Assembly: GCA_050299175.1 (NCBI GenBank)
Contig: JBNKVM010000008.1
Location: forward strand, 1-47,954
Direction: 5' to 3'
DNA from: JAPHTQ01 sp050299175
GTDB taxonomy: Bacteria > Pseudomonadota > Gammaproteobacteria > Thiohalomonadales > Thiohalomonadaceae
DNA: 47,954 nt
A program made the position numbers and the translations under genes. The notes beneath the pieces are model-generated. The model did not search any database. It saw nothing but the letters and a program-made list of their open reading frames with translations, and was not told the DNA's origin. Shown piece after piece: positions 17,394 to 26,274 of this stretch (position 1 is the first letter of the stretch; the number at the start of each line of letters is the position of its first letter).

Positions 17394-18125
17394 ATGCAGC
17401 AACCGGAAGGCCCTTACTGGCTCGAACCCGACAGCGACCCGGCCCGCTTTCCGGACCCGTTCTACGCCCTCAGCGAACCGAACGGACTACTAGCTGTTGG
17501 TGGCGACCTCTCGCCCGTGCGCCTGCTGAATGCCTACCGCCAGGGTATCTTCCCCTGGTTCAGTGATGGCCAGCCGATCCTCTGGTGGAGCCCCAATCCC
17601 CGTGCCGTACTTTTTCCCGAAAAATTGAAAATCTCCCGCAGCCTGCGCAAGAAGCTTCGACAAAGGCGCTTGCGTGTCACCCTCGATGGTGACTTCGCCG
17701 CGGTCATCGAAGCCTGTAGCGAGCCGCGTCCCGATCAGGATGGCACCTGGATCACCGAGGAGATGAAACAGGCCTATATCCGTCTGCATAAAATTGGTTT
17801 CGCCCATTCGGTAGAGTGCTGGGAGGAGGATAAGCTGGTTGGCGGTCTCTATGGCCTCAGCATGGGCAAGGCCTTCTTCGGCGAATCGATGTTCAGTCGC
17901 CGTAGCGACGCCTCCAAAATCGCCTTCGCTCATCTGGTAGCACAGCTCAAAGCATGGGAGTTCCGCCTGATCGACTGCCAGGTCTATACCGATCATCTGG
18001 CCAGCCTTGGCGCCGAACTGATCCCGCGTGAACAGTTCCTGGATCTGCTCGATGAATCCTGCGAGCCCATCGATGCCCATCAGGACAGGTGGTGGCTCGA
18101 CCCGCAAGTGGAAGGTGCGTGGTAA
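17394..18125 (+). CDS. aat: Leucyl/phenylalanyl-tRNA-protein transferase
   Basis: Aat attaches Leu or Phe from aminoacyl-tRNA to proteins with N-terminal Lys or Arg, creating a primary N-degron for ClpS-ClpAP. The 243-residue protein has FPDPFYALSEPNGLLAVGGD, AYRQGIFPWFSDGQPILWWS, NPRAVLFPE, HSVECWEEDKLVGGLYGLSM, GKAFFGESMFS and the final VYTDHLASLGAELIPREQF, all typical. Its ATG follows the upstream stop codon with no gap, and its stop overlaps the bpt start by one base, so the three genes are tightly coupled. Confidence 0.97.
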   Translation: MQQPEGPYWLEPDSDPARFPDPFYALSEPNGLLAVGGDLSPVRLLNAYRQGIFPWFSDGQPILWWSPNPRAVLFPEKLKISRSLRKKLRQRRLRVTLDGDFAAVIEACSEPRPDQDGTWITEEMKQAYIRLHKIGFAHSVECWEEDKLVGGLYGLSMGKAFFGESMFSRRSDASKIAFAHLVAQLKAWEFRLIDCQVYTDHLASLGAELIPREQFLDLLDESCEPIDAHQDRWWLDPQVEGAW

Positions 18126-18850
18126 TGAGCCATCCCCACGACTTCATTCCGACCGAACTCTTTTTCTACGCCTCGGCACCACACCCCTGCAGCTATCTGG
18201 AGCGCGAAGCGGTGACCCTTTTCGCCGATCCCAATGCGCGGATGAACAACGAACTCTACAGCACCCTTTCCAATCTCGGTTTCCGTCGCAGCGGTGAGTT
18301 TGTCTACGCACCGCGCTGCCCGGCCTGTAACGCCTGCCTGCCAGTAAGAATTCCGGTCGACGAATTCAAACCGGACCGCAGTCAGCGGCGCACATGGAAA
18401 CGCAATCAGGATCTGACCGTTACCCTGCAACCTGCCGATTTCAATCCGCGCCACTTCGATCTCTATCGCCGCTATATGGACGCACGCCATCCCGACGGCA
18501 GTATGGCCAAACCGGATCCGGAACAATACCTGCGCTTCTTCGGCAGCCGTTGGGCAGATACCCGCTTTGTCGAATTCAGTGAGAACGGCAGGCCGCTGGC
18601 CATCGCCGTGATGGATATTCTGGAGCAGGGACTCTCGGCGGTTTACACCTTCTTTGATCCGCAGGTGCATGACCGTGGTCTGGGGGTGAATGCAGTTCTC
18701 TGGCTGGTGGAAGAGGCACGGCGGCGGAAACTTCCTTACGTTTATCTGGGTTATCTCATCCATGAAAGCCCCAAGATGAACTATAAAACCCGTTACCGTC
18801 CCCTGGAATTCTTCCACGACGGCGTCTGGCAACTGTTGCAACAGCAGTAA
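18125..18850 (+). CDS. bpt: Aspartate/glutamate leucyltransferase
   Basis: Bpt transfers Leu to proteins with N-terminal Asp or Glu, feeding them to ClpS-ClpAP. I place the start at 18125 (MSHPHDFIPTELFFY), giving 241 residues; an upstream extension to 18089 would overlap aat by 37 bases and adds nothing family-like, while ATG at 18125 gives a TAATG junction with the aat stop. Conserved elements: PCSYLEREAVTLFADP, the Cys-rich PRCPACNACLPVRIPV (cysteines around residues 62-68), RRYMDARHPDGSM and the final YLGYLIHESPKMNYKTRYRP. With aat next door, both tertiary and secondary destabilising residues are handled at one locus. Confidence 0.95.
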   Translation: MSHPHDFIPTELFFYASAPHPCSYLEREAVTLFADPNARMNNELYSTLSNLGFRRSGEFVYAPRCPACNACLPVRIPVDEFKPDRSQRRTWKRNQDLTVTLQPADFNPRHFDLYRRYMDARHPDGSMAKPDPEQYLRFFGSRWADTRFVEFSENGRPLAIAVMDILEQGLSAVYTFFDPQVHDRGLGVNAVLWLVEEARRRKLPYVYLGYLIHESPKMNYKTRYRPLEFFHDGVWQLLQQQ

Positions 18851-18874
18851 CAGTGCAGGCTGTAACCCCTTAAA

Positions 18875-18955
18875 ACGTGAGAAAAATCACGTATCGGTAA
18901 CAAATCCGTCATTTAAATCACCGCAATCGTCACCAGATCGTCATATATGGACGAT
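18875..18955 (+). promoter_or_regulatory. Candidate operator and promoter region
   Basis: ACGTGA-GAAAAA-TCACGT (18875-18892) is a perfect interrupted palindrome with CRP-like half-site spacing. TTTAAAT near 18912-18918 could be a -10. Further on, ATCGTCA occurs at 18926-18932 and again at 18937-18943, 11 bases apart, and the second copy pairs with GACGAT at 18950-18955. This suggests one or two regulators controlling the small gene at 19000. Binding proteins are not identified. Confidence 0.4.
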
Positions 18956-18999
18956 ACTTTAGGCAGGGAGCCTTCCCTGGGCCAGAGAGGAACGTAACC

Positions 19000-19233
19000 A
19001 TGTTGAGTTTCGTTTACCGGTTGGTTCGTAGCTTCGAGCAGGAGCACGGTGTTCACCCCAATCTGCTCTACCTCAGTCCGGCACACCTGCAATCCCTGCG
19101 CGAGCAGCTGGATGCCTGTGAGCAGATAGACGACATCGTGAGTCTGTTGGGTATGGAAGTCATCGTCACCGATGAAACCATCCACCCCCACGTAGCGTGG
19201 ACCGCGATGCAGTGGCGACGTCAGGCAAGCTGA
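19000..19233 (+). CDS. Small conserved hypothetical protein
   Basis: The 77-residue soluble protein begins MLSFVYRLVRSFEQEHGV, continues PNLLYLSPAHLQSLREQLD and LLGMEVIVTDETIHPHVAWT, and ends MQWRRQAS. There is no signal peptide, membrane segment or known catalytic motif. I have a faint recollection of similar short proteins in other gammaproteobacteria but no functional assignment. The ATG has GAGAGG upstream, the codon use looks like its neighbours, and its upstream region carries ordered palindromes, all of which support a real gene. It lies between bpt and infA, where Pseudomonas has no corresponding gene that I know of. Confidence 0.75.
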   Translation: MLSFVYRLVRSFEQEHGVHPNLLYLSPAHLQSLREQLDACEQIDDIVSLLGMEVIVTDETIHPHVAWTAMQWRRQAS

Positions 19234-19261
19234 AACCCTGACCGGCTGTCCACCCTCTTTT

Positions 19262-19279
19262 CTCCGACGTCCGTCGGAG
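19262..19279 (+). terminator. Hairpin after the small hypothetical gene
   Basis: CTCCGAC-GTCC-GTCGGAG is a perfect 7-bp stem 28 bases after the stop codon. There is no following T-tract, so termination would be weak; it may insulate the infA promoter. Confidence 0.4.
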
Positions 19280-19295
19280 TTATGCGATCTCCGCT

Positions 19296-19324
19296 TTGAA
19301 AAATGACGCGAAATCAGGCAATAT
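19296..19324 (+). promoter_or_regulatory. Possible infA promoter
   Basis: TTGAAA (19296-19301) is followed after 17 bases by CAATAT (19319-19324). The -35 matches sigma-70 well (5 of 6) but the -10 matches only 3 of 6, so the call is tentative. It lies about 60 bases upstream of the infA ATG. Confidence 0.35.
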
Positions 19325-19386
19325 GCGTTGCTGATTTGAGGCGGGTTACCGTTTAACCCGTAACAGAATTGAGAGCGTAACACTGC

Positions 19387-19605
19387 ATGGCGAAAGAAGA
19401 AGGCATTGAAATGGAAGGGACGGTCGTCGAGACCCTCCCCAACACCACATTCCGGGTAGAGCTGGAGAACGGTCACGTGGTGACCGCCCATATTTCCGGC
19501 AAGATGCGTAAGCACTACATCCGCATCCTCACCGGGGACAAGGTTACCGTCCAGCTGACCCCCTACGATCTGACCAAGGGTCGCATCACTTTCCGCGCCC
19601 GTTAA
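19387..19605 (+). CDS. infA: Translation initiation factor IF-1
   Basis: IF-1 occupies the ribosomal A site during initiation. The 72-residue protein is a single S1/OB fold with MAKEEGIEMEGTVVETLPNT, FRVELENGHVVTAHISGKMR, RKHYIRILTGDKVTVQLTPY and GRITFRAR, and is the standard length. The gene has its own short leader and ends 20 bases before a strong bidirectional terminator, so it is probably monocistronic. Confidence 0.98.
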   Translation: MAKEEGIEMEGTVVETLPNTTFRVELENGHVVTAHISGKMRKHYIRILTGDKVTVQLTPYDLTKGRITFRAR

Positions 19606-19624
19606 GTCGATTCGAGCTTCAATC

Positions 19625-19653
19625 AAAAACGCCCGGCATTGCCGGGCGTTTTT
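19625..19653. terminator. Bidirectional terminator between infA and clpA
   Basis: A5-CGCCCGGCA-TTGCCGGGCG-T5 forms a GC-rich stem with A and T tracts on either side. It ends infA on the plus strand and clpA on the minus strand. Confidence 0.93.
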
Positions 19654-19671
19654 GTTTCTACCTGTTGAGGC

Positions 19672-21930
19672 TTAGTGGACGACGGTCTCCTTGCGACCCT
19701 CGAACTCGAAGTCGAGCTTGCCGTCACGTACGCCGATATGAACATGACCACCGCCTTCGAGGACACCAAACAGCAACTCCTCTGCCAGTGGCTTTTTGAT
19801 CTGCTCCTTGATCACCCGGGCCATCGGCCGTGCGCCCATACTCGGTTCGAAACCGTGCTCGGCCAACCAGGCGCGTGCCTCTTCGTCCACGTCGATGGTC
19901 ACCCCCTTCTCTTCCAACTGAGTCTCCAGTTCCATGATGAACTTGTCGACCACGCTGGCGATGGTGGAAGGATCCAGAGAGCTGAACTGGATGATGCCAT
20001 CGAGACGGTTGCGGAACTCCGGCGTGAAGTGACGATTGATCGCCTCCAGGCCATCAGTGCTGTTGTCCTGCTCGGTGAAACCGATAGAACGACGCGCCAA
20101 CTGATCCGCACCGAGGTTGGTGGTCATCACCAGGATCACGTTACGGAAGTCCGCCTTGCGGCCGTTGTTATCGGTCAGGGTCCCATGATCCATCACCTGC
20201 AGCAGCAGGTTGAAGACTTCCGGATGGGCCTTTTCAATCTCATCGAGCAGTAGCACCGCATGGGGGTGTTTGCTGATCGCCTCAGTCAACAGGCCACCCT
20301 GATCGAAACCGACATATCCCGGAGGTGCACCGATAAGACGGGACACCGTATGTCGCTCCATGTATTCGGACATGTCGAAGCGAATCAGTTCGATACCCAT
20401 GGTACGGGCCAACTGGCGGGTCACCTCGGTCTTACCCACGCCGGTAGGACCGGCAAAGAGGAAGGAACCGATCGGCTTCTGCTCCTGGCCGAGCCCTGAA
20501 CGGGACATCTTGATTGCGGTAGAAAGAGCATCGATCGCCGCGTCCTGACCGTAGATCATCAGTTTCAGATCTCGTTCCAGGTGACGCAGGTTCTCTTTGT
20601 CGGAGGTGGAGACGCTCTTCGCCGGGATACGGGCGATCTTGGCAACCACCTCTTCGATTTCGCGCACACCGATAGTCTTCTTGCGCTTGGAAACAGGTTG
20701 CAGACGCTGACGTGCGCCCGCCTCGTCGATCACATCGATCGCCTTGTCCGGCAGGTGACGGTCGTTGATGTAACGTTCAGCCAGTTCCGCCGCCTCGCGC
20801 AGTGCAGGCTTGGTGAACTTGACCCCGTGGTGTTCCTCGAAGCGGCTCTTCAGTCCTTCGAGGATCTGTACCGTCTCTTCCACGCTCGGCTCGGGTACGT
20901 CGATTTTCTGGAAACGTCGCGCCAGGGCGTGGTCTTTTTCAAAGATGCCACGGTACTCGGTGTAGGTGGTGGAACCGATGCACTTGAGATCGCCAGAGGC
21001 CAGCACAGGCTTGACCAGATTAGAGGCATCCATCGCCCCGCCAGAGGCCGCACCAGCACCGATAATGGTATGGATCTCATCGATGAATAGGATCGCACCC
21101 TCCTCCCGCTTCAGCTGGGAGAGCACCGCCTTGAAACGTTTCTCGAAGTCGCCACGATATTTGGTCCCGGCCAGCAGTGAGCCGAGGTCCAGTGAATAGA
21201 TGGTGCTATCGCTGAGGATTTCCGGGACCTCCTCGTCGACAATGCGCTTGGCCAATCCTTCCGCCAGCGCGGTCTTACCCACACCGGCCTCACCGACAAA
21301 CAGCGGGTTATTCTTGCGCCGACGACAGAGCACCTGAATGGTTCGCTCGATTTCGTCCTTGCGACCGATCAGCGGATCGATTTTGCCCTTACGCGCCATC
21401 TCGTTGAGATTCACCGCATAGGAGTCGAGCGGGCTGGCGTTCTCGGCGGGTTGCTCACCCGGATTCAGCGCAGCCTCCTCCTCGGCATCGGAGTCTTCCA
21501 GCTTGGAGATGCCGTGGGAGATGTAGTTGACCACATCGAGTCGAGTTACGTTCTGCTTGCCGAGGAAGTAGACCGCCTGGGACTCCTTCTCGTTGAAGAT
21601 AGCCACCAGCGCATTGGCTCCCGTCGCTTCGCCTTTTTCAGAAGACTGGACCTGGAATACCGCACGCTGGATCACCCGCTGGAAGCCGAGGGTCGGTTGG
21701 GTCTCGATGTCGGTGTCTTCCGGCAGGCGCGGAATGTTGGCATCGATAAAATCGTTCAGGTCACGCCGTAACGCCTCGATATCGGCACCGCAGGCCTTGA
21801 GGATAGGAATGACCGAAGGGTTGTCGAGCAGGGCGAGCAACAGGTGCTCCACCGTCATGAATTCATGCCAGCTGTCACGTGCCTGTTTGAAGGCCTGATT
21901 CAGGGTGTATTCCAGTTCTTTACTCAGCAT
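19672..21930 (-). CDS. clpA: ATP-dependent Clp protease ATPase ClpA
   Basis: ClpA unfolds substrates and feeds them to ClpP. The 752-residue protein has the N domain (1-145) that docks ClpS, AAA-1 with Walker A GEAGVGKTALAEGLA and Walker B AILFIDEIHTIIGAG, and AAA-2 with GPTGVGKTEVTRQLA and VLLLDEIEKAHPEVFNLLLQ. The ClpP-binding tripeptide IGF is present in RRSIGFTEQDNST, so it should engage ClpP, which is not in this window. All motifs are intact. It lies 19 bases downstream of clpS on the same strand and close to aat and bpt, forming an N-degron locus. Confidence 0.98.
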   Translation of the reverse strand: MLSKELEYTLNQAFKQARDSWHEFMTVEHLLLALLDNPSVIPILKACGADIEALRRDLNDFIDANIPRLPEDTDIETQPTLGFQRVIQRAVFQVQSSEKGEATGANALVAIFNEKESQAVYFLGKQNVTRLDVVNYISHGISKLEDSDAEEEAALNPGEQPAENASPLDSYAVNLNEMARKGKIDPLIGRKDEIERTIQVLCRRRKNNPLFVGEAGVGKTALAEGLAKRIVDEEVPEILSDSTIYSLDLGSLLAGTKYRGDFEKRFKAVLSQLKREEGAILFIDEIHTIIGAGAASGGAMDASNLVKPVLASGDLKCIGSTTYTEYRGIFEKDHALARRFQKIDVPEPSVEETVQILEGLKSRFEEHHGVKFTKPALREAAELAERYINDRHLPDKAIDVIDEAGARQRLQPVSKRKKTIGVREIEEVVAKIARIPAKSVSTSDKENLRHLERDLKLMIYGQDAAIDALSTAIKMSRSGLGQEQKPIGSFLFAGPTGVGKTEVTRQLARTMGIELIRFDMSEYMERHTVSRLIGAPPGYVGFDQGGLLTEAISKHPHAVLLLDEIEKAHPEVFNLLLQVMDHGTLTDNNGRKADFRNVILVMTTNLGADQLARRSIGFTEQDNSTDGLEAINRHFTPEFRNRLDGIIQFSSLDPSTIASVVDKFIMELETQLEEKGVTIDVDEEARAWLAEHGFEPSMGARPMARVIKEQIKKPLAEELLFGVLEGGGHVHIGVRDGKLDFEFEGRKETVVH

Positions 21931-21949
21931 GGGGTAACCTCACTCTCTG

Positions 21950-22303
21950 TTACTCAGCCTCCATGGTGCATAGCAGGGGATGCTGGTTCTGGCGCGCATA
22001 CTCATTGACCTGAGCGACCTTGGTCTCCGCCACGTCACGGGTAAACACTCCACAAACCCCCTGTCCCTCCGTATGTACAGCCAGCATTATCTGGGTTGCC
22101 TTGTGTCGCGGCATACTGAAATAACTCTCCAGCACATGTACCACGAACTCCATCGGGGTGAAATCATCGTTCAGTAAGATGACCTTATACATCTTCGGAC
22201 GGGCCAGCTCGGGCTCACTCTCCTGCACCAGCAGGCCGTGATCGCTATCCTGCTGTGGCCGGTCATCATCCTTATCACCCATGTTGTAAATCAGCACTCC
22301 CAT
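21950..22303 (-). CDS. clpS: ClpA adaptor, N-recognin ClpS
   Basis: ClpS binds N-terminal Leu, Phe, Tyr and Trp residues and delivers the proteins to ClpAP. The core shows YKVILLNDDFTPMEFVVHVL (Asn-Asp-Asp and Met of the binding pocket), RHKATQIMLAVHTEGQGVCG (with the pocket His) and VFTRDVAETKVAQVN. At 117 residues it is slightly longer than E. coli ClpS because of a flexible N-terminus. Two in-frame ATGs, at 22303 and 22282, are both poorly spaced from a GGAG, so the exact start is uncertain. It is divergent from cspD and upstream of clpA. Confidence 0.96.
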   Translation of the reverse strand: MGVLIYNMGDKDDDRPQQDSDHGLLVQESEPELARPKMYKVILLNDDFTPMEFVVHVLESYFSMPRHKATQIMLAVHTEGQGVCGVFTRDVAETKVAQVNEYARQNQHPLLCTMEAE

Positions 22304-22487
22304 AACGCCATCAATACTCCGTACATTTCATTAGTATTGGCGAGCTACACCATTTCCAATACCAATATCTGACAATATTACTCTGATTATCGCCAATTTC
22401 ACCCGTTGTAATGATAACGCCCGGCACCCATATTTGGGATGCAGTCACCCATAGCGTGCACCGTTCAACATTAAGAGTATGTGAAAT

Positions 22488-22734
22488 ATGGCAGGCGGCG
22501 TTGTTAAATGGTTCAACAACGACAAGGGCTACGGCTTTGTACTGCTGGACGGCGACGAACAGAACGAGGTCTTTGTCCATCACAGCGCCATCGACATGGA
22601 AGGCTTCAAAACCCTGCGCCACGGCCAGCAGGTGGAGTTCTCCCTCTACTACGGTCCCAAGGGGCTGACCGCCTCCTATCTGCGATTGGTCGATGGCGGC
22701 AAACAACCTCGTAATAGGACCGATCCGAATAGCG

Positions 22735-22748
<14 letters not shown>
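22488..22748 (+). CDS. cspD: Cold-shock domain protein, CspD-like
   Basis: The 86-residue single-stranded nucleic-acid-binding protein has a cold-shock domain in residues 1-67. RNP1 is KGYGFV in VVKWFNNDKGYGFVLLD, RNP2 is VFVHHSAI, and the domain closes with TASYLRL. A short basic tail follows, longer than in CspA. The position opposite clpS-clpA matches CspD, a replication inhibitor of stationary phase in E. coli; the specific function here is inferred from context. Its last 14 bases overlap the 3' end of convergent icd. Confidence 0.9.
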
Positions 22749-23991
<1,243 letters not shown>

Positions 23992-24074
23992 GGGGGTTCC
24001 GTTTGCGTTGCGGTCACCAGGACAAAGCGAAATAATGATGGGCCGAAGCTTAACATTCAATACCCAGCTACTCG

Positions 24075-24740
24075 ATGTCCCGAATTCTACTGCTTAACAA
24101 ACCCTACGACGTCCTCTGCCAGTTCACCGACAGTGAGGGACGTGAGACCCTGGCAAATTACATCAATGAGAAGGATTTCTACCCTGCTGGACGGCTGGAC
24201 CGCGACAGTGAAGGAATGGTGCTGCTGACCGACGATGGCAGCCTGCAGCACTGCGTCGCCCATCCCCAGCACAAACAGGTCAAAACCTATCTGGTCCAGG
24301 TAGAGGGCATCCCCGATGCAGCCTCCCTCAACGCTCTACGCAAAGGAGTGGAACTAAAGGATGGCCTAACTCGACCGGCGCGAGTCGAACCGATCGACGA
24401 GCCCGACATCTGGCCGCGCAATCCACCGATCCGTTACCGTGCTACCATTCCCACCAGTTGGCTTCGCCTGACCATCAGTGAAGGTCGCAATCGCCAGGTA
24501 CGGCGCATGACCGCCGCGGTTGGTTTCCCCACCCTGCGTTTGATACGCTGGGCAATTGGCGAGTGGAGCCTTGATGGACTGCAGCCCGGCCAGTGGCGGG
24601 AGGTCGAGGCAAAGGATGTCATGGCATTTACACAGCAATGCACCAGATTGAAACGCCGCGCGGGCGGACGAAAAACAAACGATAGAAGACTCAATGAACG
24701 AAATCTGGACACCCCATCTGACCGTCGCCGCCGTTATTGA
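24075..24740 (+). CDS. rluE: 23S rRNA pseudouridine synthase RluE
   Basis: This is an RsuA-family enzyme without an S4 domain. The 221-residue protein shows MSRILLLNKPYDVLCQF, the catalytic FYPAGRLDRDSEGMVLLT with Asp around residue 43, the KTYLVQVEG segment and ISEGRNRQVRRMTAAVGFPT. RluE modifies the U2457 position of 23S rRNA in E. coli. Assignment to RluE rather than another RsuA-family member rests on the neighbours: in E. coli too, icd is followed by rluE, nudJ, mnmA and hflD. The basic C-terminal tail overlaps the next gene by 47 bases. Confidence 0.92.
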   Translation: MSRILLLNKPYDVLCQFTDSEGRETLANYINEKDFYPAGRLDRDSEGMVLLTDDGSLQHCVAHPQHKQVKTYLVQVEGIPDAASLNALRKGVELKDGLTRPARVEPIDEPDIWPRNPPIRYRATIPTSWLRLTISEGRNRQVRRMTAAVGFPTLRLIRWAIGEWSLDGLQPGQWREVEAKDVMAFTQQCTRLKRRAGGRKTNDRRLNERNLDTPSDRRRRY

Positions 24741-25146
24741 GGAGGCGGGCAAATTTCTCCTGGTCGAAGAGCATTCCGAAGGCAAAGTTGTCCTCAATCA
24801 ACCCGCGGGACACGTTGAGGAAGAGGAGACCATTCTCCAGGCCGTGGTACGCGAAACCCTGGAGGAGAGTGGTCGCCCTTTCCAGCCAGAAGCAATTAGC
24901 GGGGTTTACCGTTGGCGCAGCCCGGATAACGGTATCACCTACCTTCGCCTCACCTTCTGCGGCAAACATGGCGAACAGGACCGTGACCTGGAACTGGATA
25001 CCGATATAATCACCACTCACTGGCTCAGCCTCGATGAACTACGGGCGCACGCAACACAACTGCGTAGCCCGTTGGTAATGCGCTGTTTCGAGGATTACCT
25101 GGCTGGACAACGCTATCCGCTGACACTGGTTGATGAACTACAGTGA
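24694..25146 (+). CDS. nudJ: Nudix phosphatase NudJ
   Basis: NudJ hydrolyses nucleoside di- and triphosphates and, in E. coli, the thiamine precursor HMP-PP. The 150-residue protein has the Nudix box at residues 39-61, GHVEEEE and then RETLEESG, matching G-x5-E-x7-RE-U-xEE-x-G with U as Leu. It is preceded by LNQPAGH, and the C-terminus SPLVMRCFEDYLAGQRYPL is typical of NudJ. The start lies inside rluE and the stop overlaps the mnmA GTG by three bases, so the three are translationally linked. Confidence 0.93.
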   Translation: MNEIWTPHLTVAAVIEEAGKFLLVEEHSEGKVVLNQPAGHVEEEETILQAVVRETLEESGRPFQPEAISGVYRWRSPDNGITYLRLTFCGKHGEQDRDLELDTDIITTHWLSLDELRAHATQLRSPLVMRCFEDYLAGQRYPLTLVDELQ

Positions 25147-26243
25147 ATATCATTACACCCAAAACAGAGCAGGTCATCGTCGGACTTTCCGGTGGCGTTG
25201 ATTCGTCGGTTGCCGCGATCCTGTTGCAACAACAAGGCTATCAGGTAGAAGCGTTGTTTATGAAAAACTGGGAGGAAGATGACACCCAGGAGTACTGTAG
25301 CGCAGAGGTGGATCTGGCCGATGCAAAAAGCGTGAGCGACTCACTCGGCATTACGCTACATGCGATGAACTTCTCCGCCGAATATTGGGATCAGGTTTTC
25401 AGTCACTTCCTCACCGAGTATGAGGCCGGTCGCACACCCAACCCGGATATCCTCTGCAACCGTGAGATCAAGTTCAAGGCATTCCTCGACCACGCCATGC
25501 ATCTTGGCGCAGACTTCATCGCCACCGGTCACTATGCCCGCAGCCGTAAAGCCGAGGGGCAATACCAACTCCTCAAAGGTAAAGACAACGGCAAGGATCA
25601 AAGTTACTTCCTCTACACGCTGGGACAAAAACAGCTGGCGAAGGCACTCTTTCCCGTTGGCGAACTGCAAAAAAGCGAAGTACGACATATCGCGGAAACG
25701 CATCATCTGGTCACACATGACAAAAAAGACAGTACCGGGATCTGCTTTATCGGCGAGCGAAACTTCCGCGAATTTCTCAGTCGCTACCTGCCCGCCAAAC
25801 CGGGGGAAATACAGACTCCGGAAGGTCAGGTGATCGGCCATCACAGCGGCCTGATGTACTACACGCTAGGTCAACGCCAGGGACTGGGTATCGGCGGCGT
25901 GACCGGATTTAACGATGACCCATGGTATGTGGCCGACAAGGACATGCAACGCAATGTCTTAATCGCCGTACAGGGTCACGACCACCCCCTGCTCTATTCT
26001 CGCAGCCTTACCGCCGGACAACTAAGCTGGGTGGATGGTAAGGGCCCCCAGGCACCGTTTCATTGCAAGGCAAAAACCCGTTATCGCCAGCCAGATCAGG
26101 CCTGTACGATCACGCGGCTGGATGAAACGGGTTGTGAGGTGGTTTTCGAGGAGCAGCAATTGGCAGTCACCCCAGGACAATCGGTCGTATTTTACGACGG
26201 CGAAGTCTGCCTCGGCGGCGGCGTGATCGAAAGCAGGACTTGA
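25143..26243 (+). CDS. mnmA: tRNA 2-thiouridylase MnmA
   Basis: MnmA thiolates U34 of Lys, Glu and Gln tRNAs using sulfur relayed from IscS and the Tus proteins. The 366-residue protein has the PP-loop VIVGLSGGVDSSVAAILL (residues 11-28), catalytic Cys 105 in PDILCNREIKF and Cys 201 in DSTGICFIGERNF, and KDQSYFLYTL between them. It starts with GTG at 25143, overlapping the nudJ stop (GTGA). All key residues are present. Confidence 0.97.
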   Translation: MNIITPKTEQVIVGLSGGVDSSVAAILLQQQGYQVEALFMKNWEEDDTQEYCSAEVDLADAKSVSDSLGITLHAMNFSAEYWDQVFSHFLTEYEAGRTPNPDILCNREIKFKAFLDHAMHLGADFIATGHYARSRKAEGQYQLLKGKDNGKDQSYFLYTLGQKQLAKALFPVGELQKSEVRHIAETHHLVTHDKKDSTGICFIGERNFREFLSRYLPAKPGEIQTPEGQVIGHHSGLMYYTLGQRQGLGIGGVTGFNDDPWYVADKDMQRNVLIAVQGHDHPLLYSRSLTAGQLSWVDGKGPQAPFHCKAKTRYRQPDQACTITRLDETGCEVVFEEQQLAVTPGQSVVFYDGEVCLGGGVIESRT

Positions 26244-26274
26244 GTCTTTACATTGCAGGACATATGGCAGGTTC

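Noticed and set aside
18089..18850. Longer bpt start
   Set aside because: The extra 12 residues are not family-like and would overlap aat by 37 bases; the ATG at 18125 has a typical TAATG coupling.
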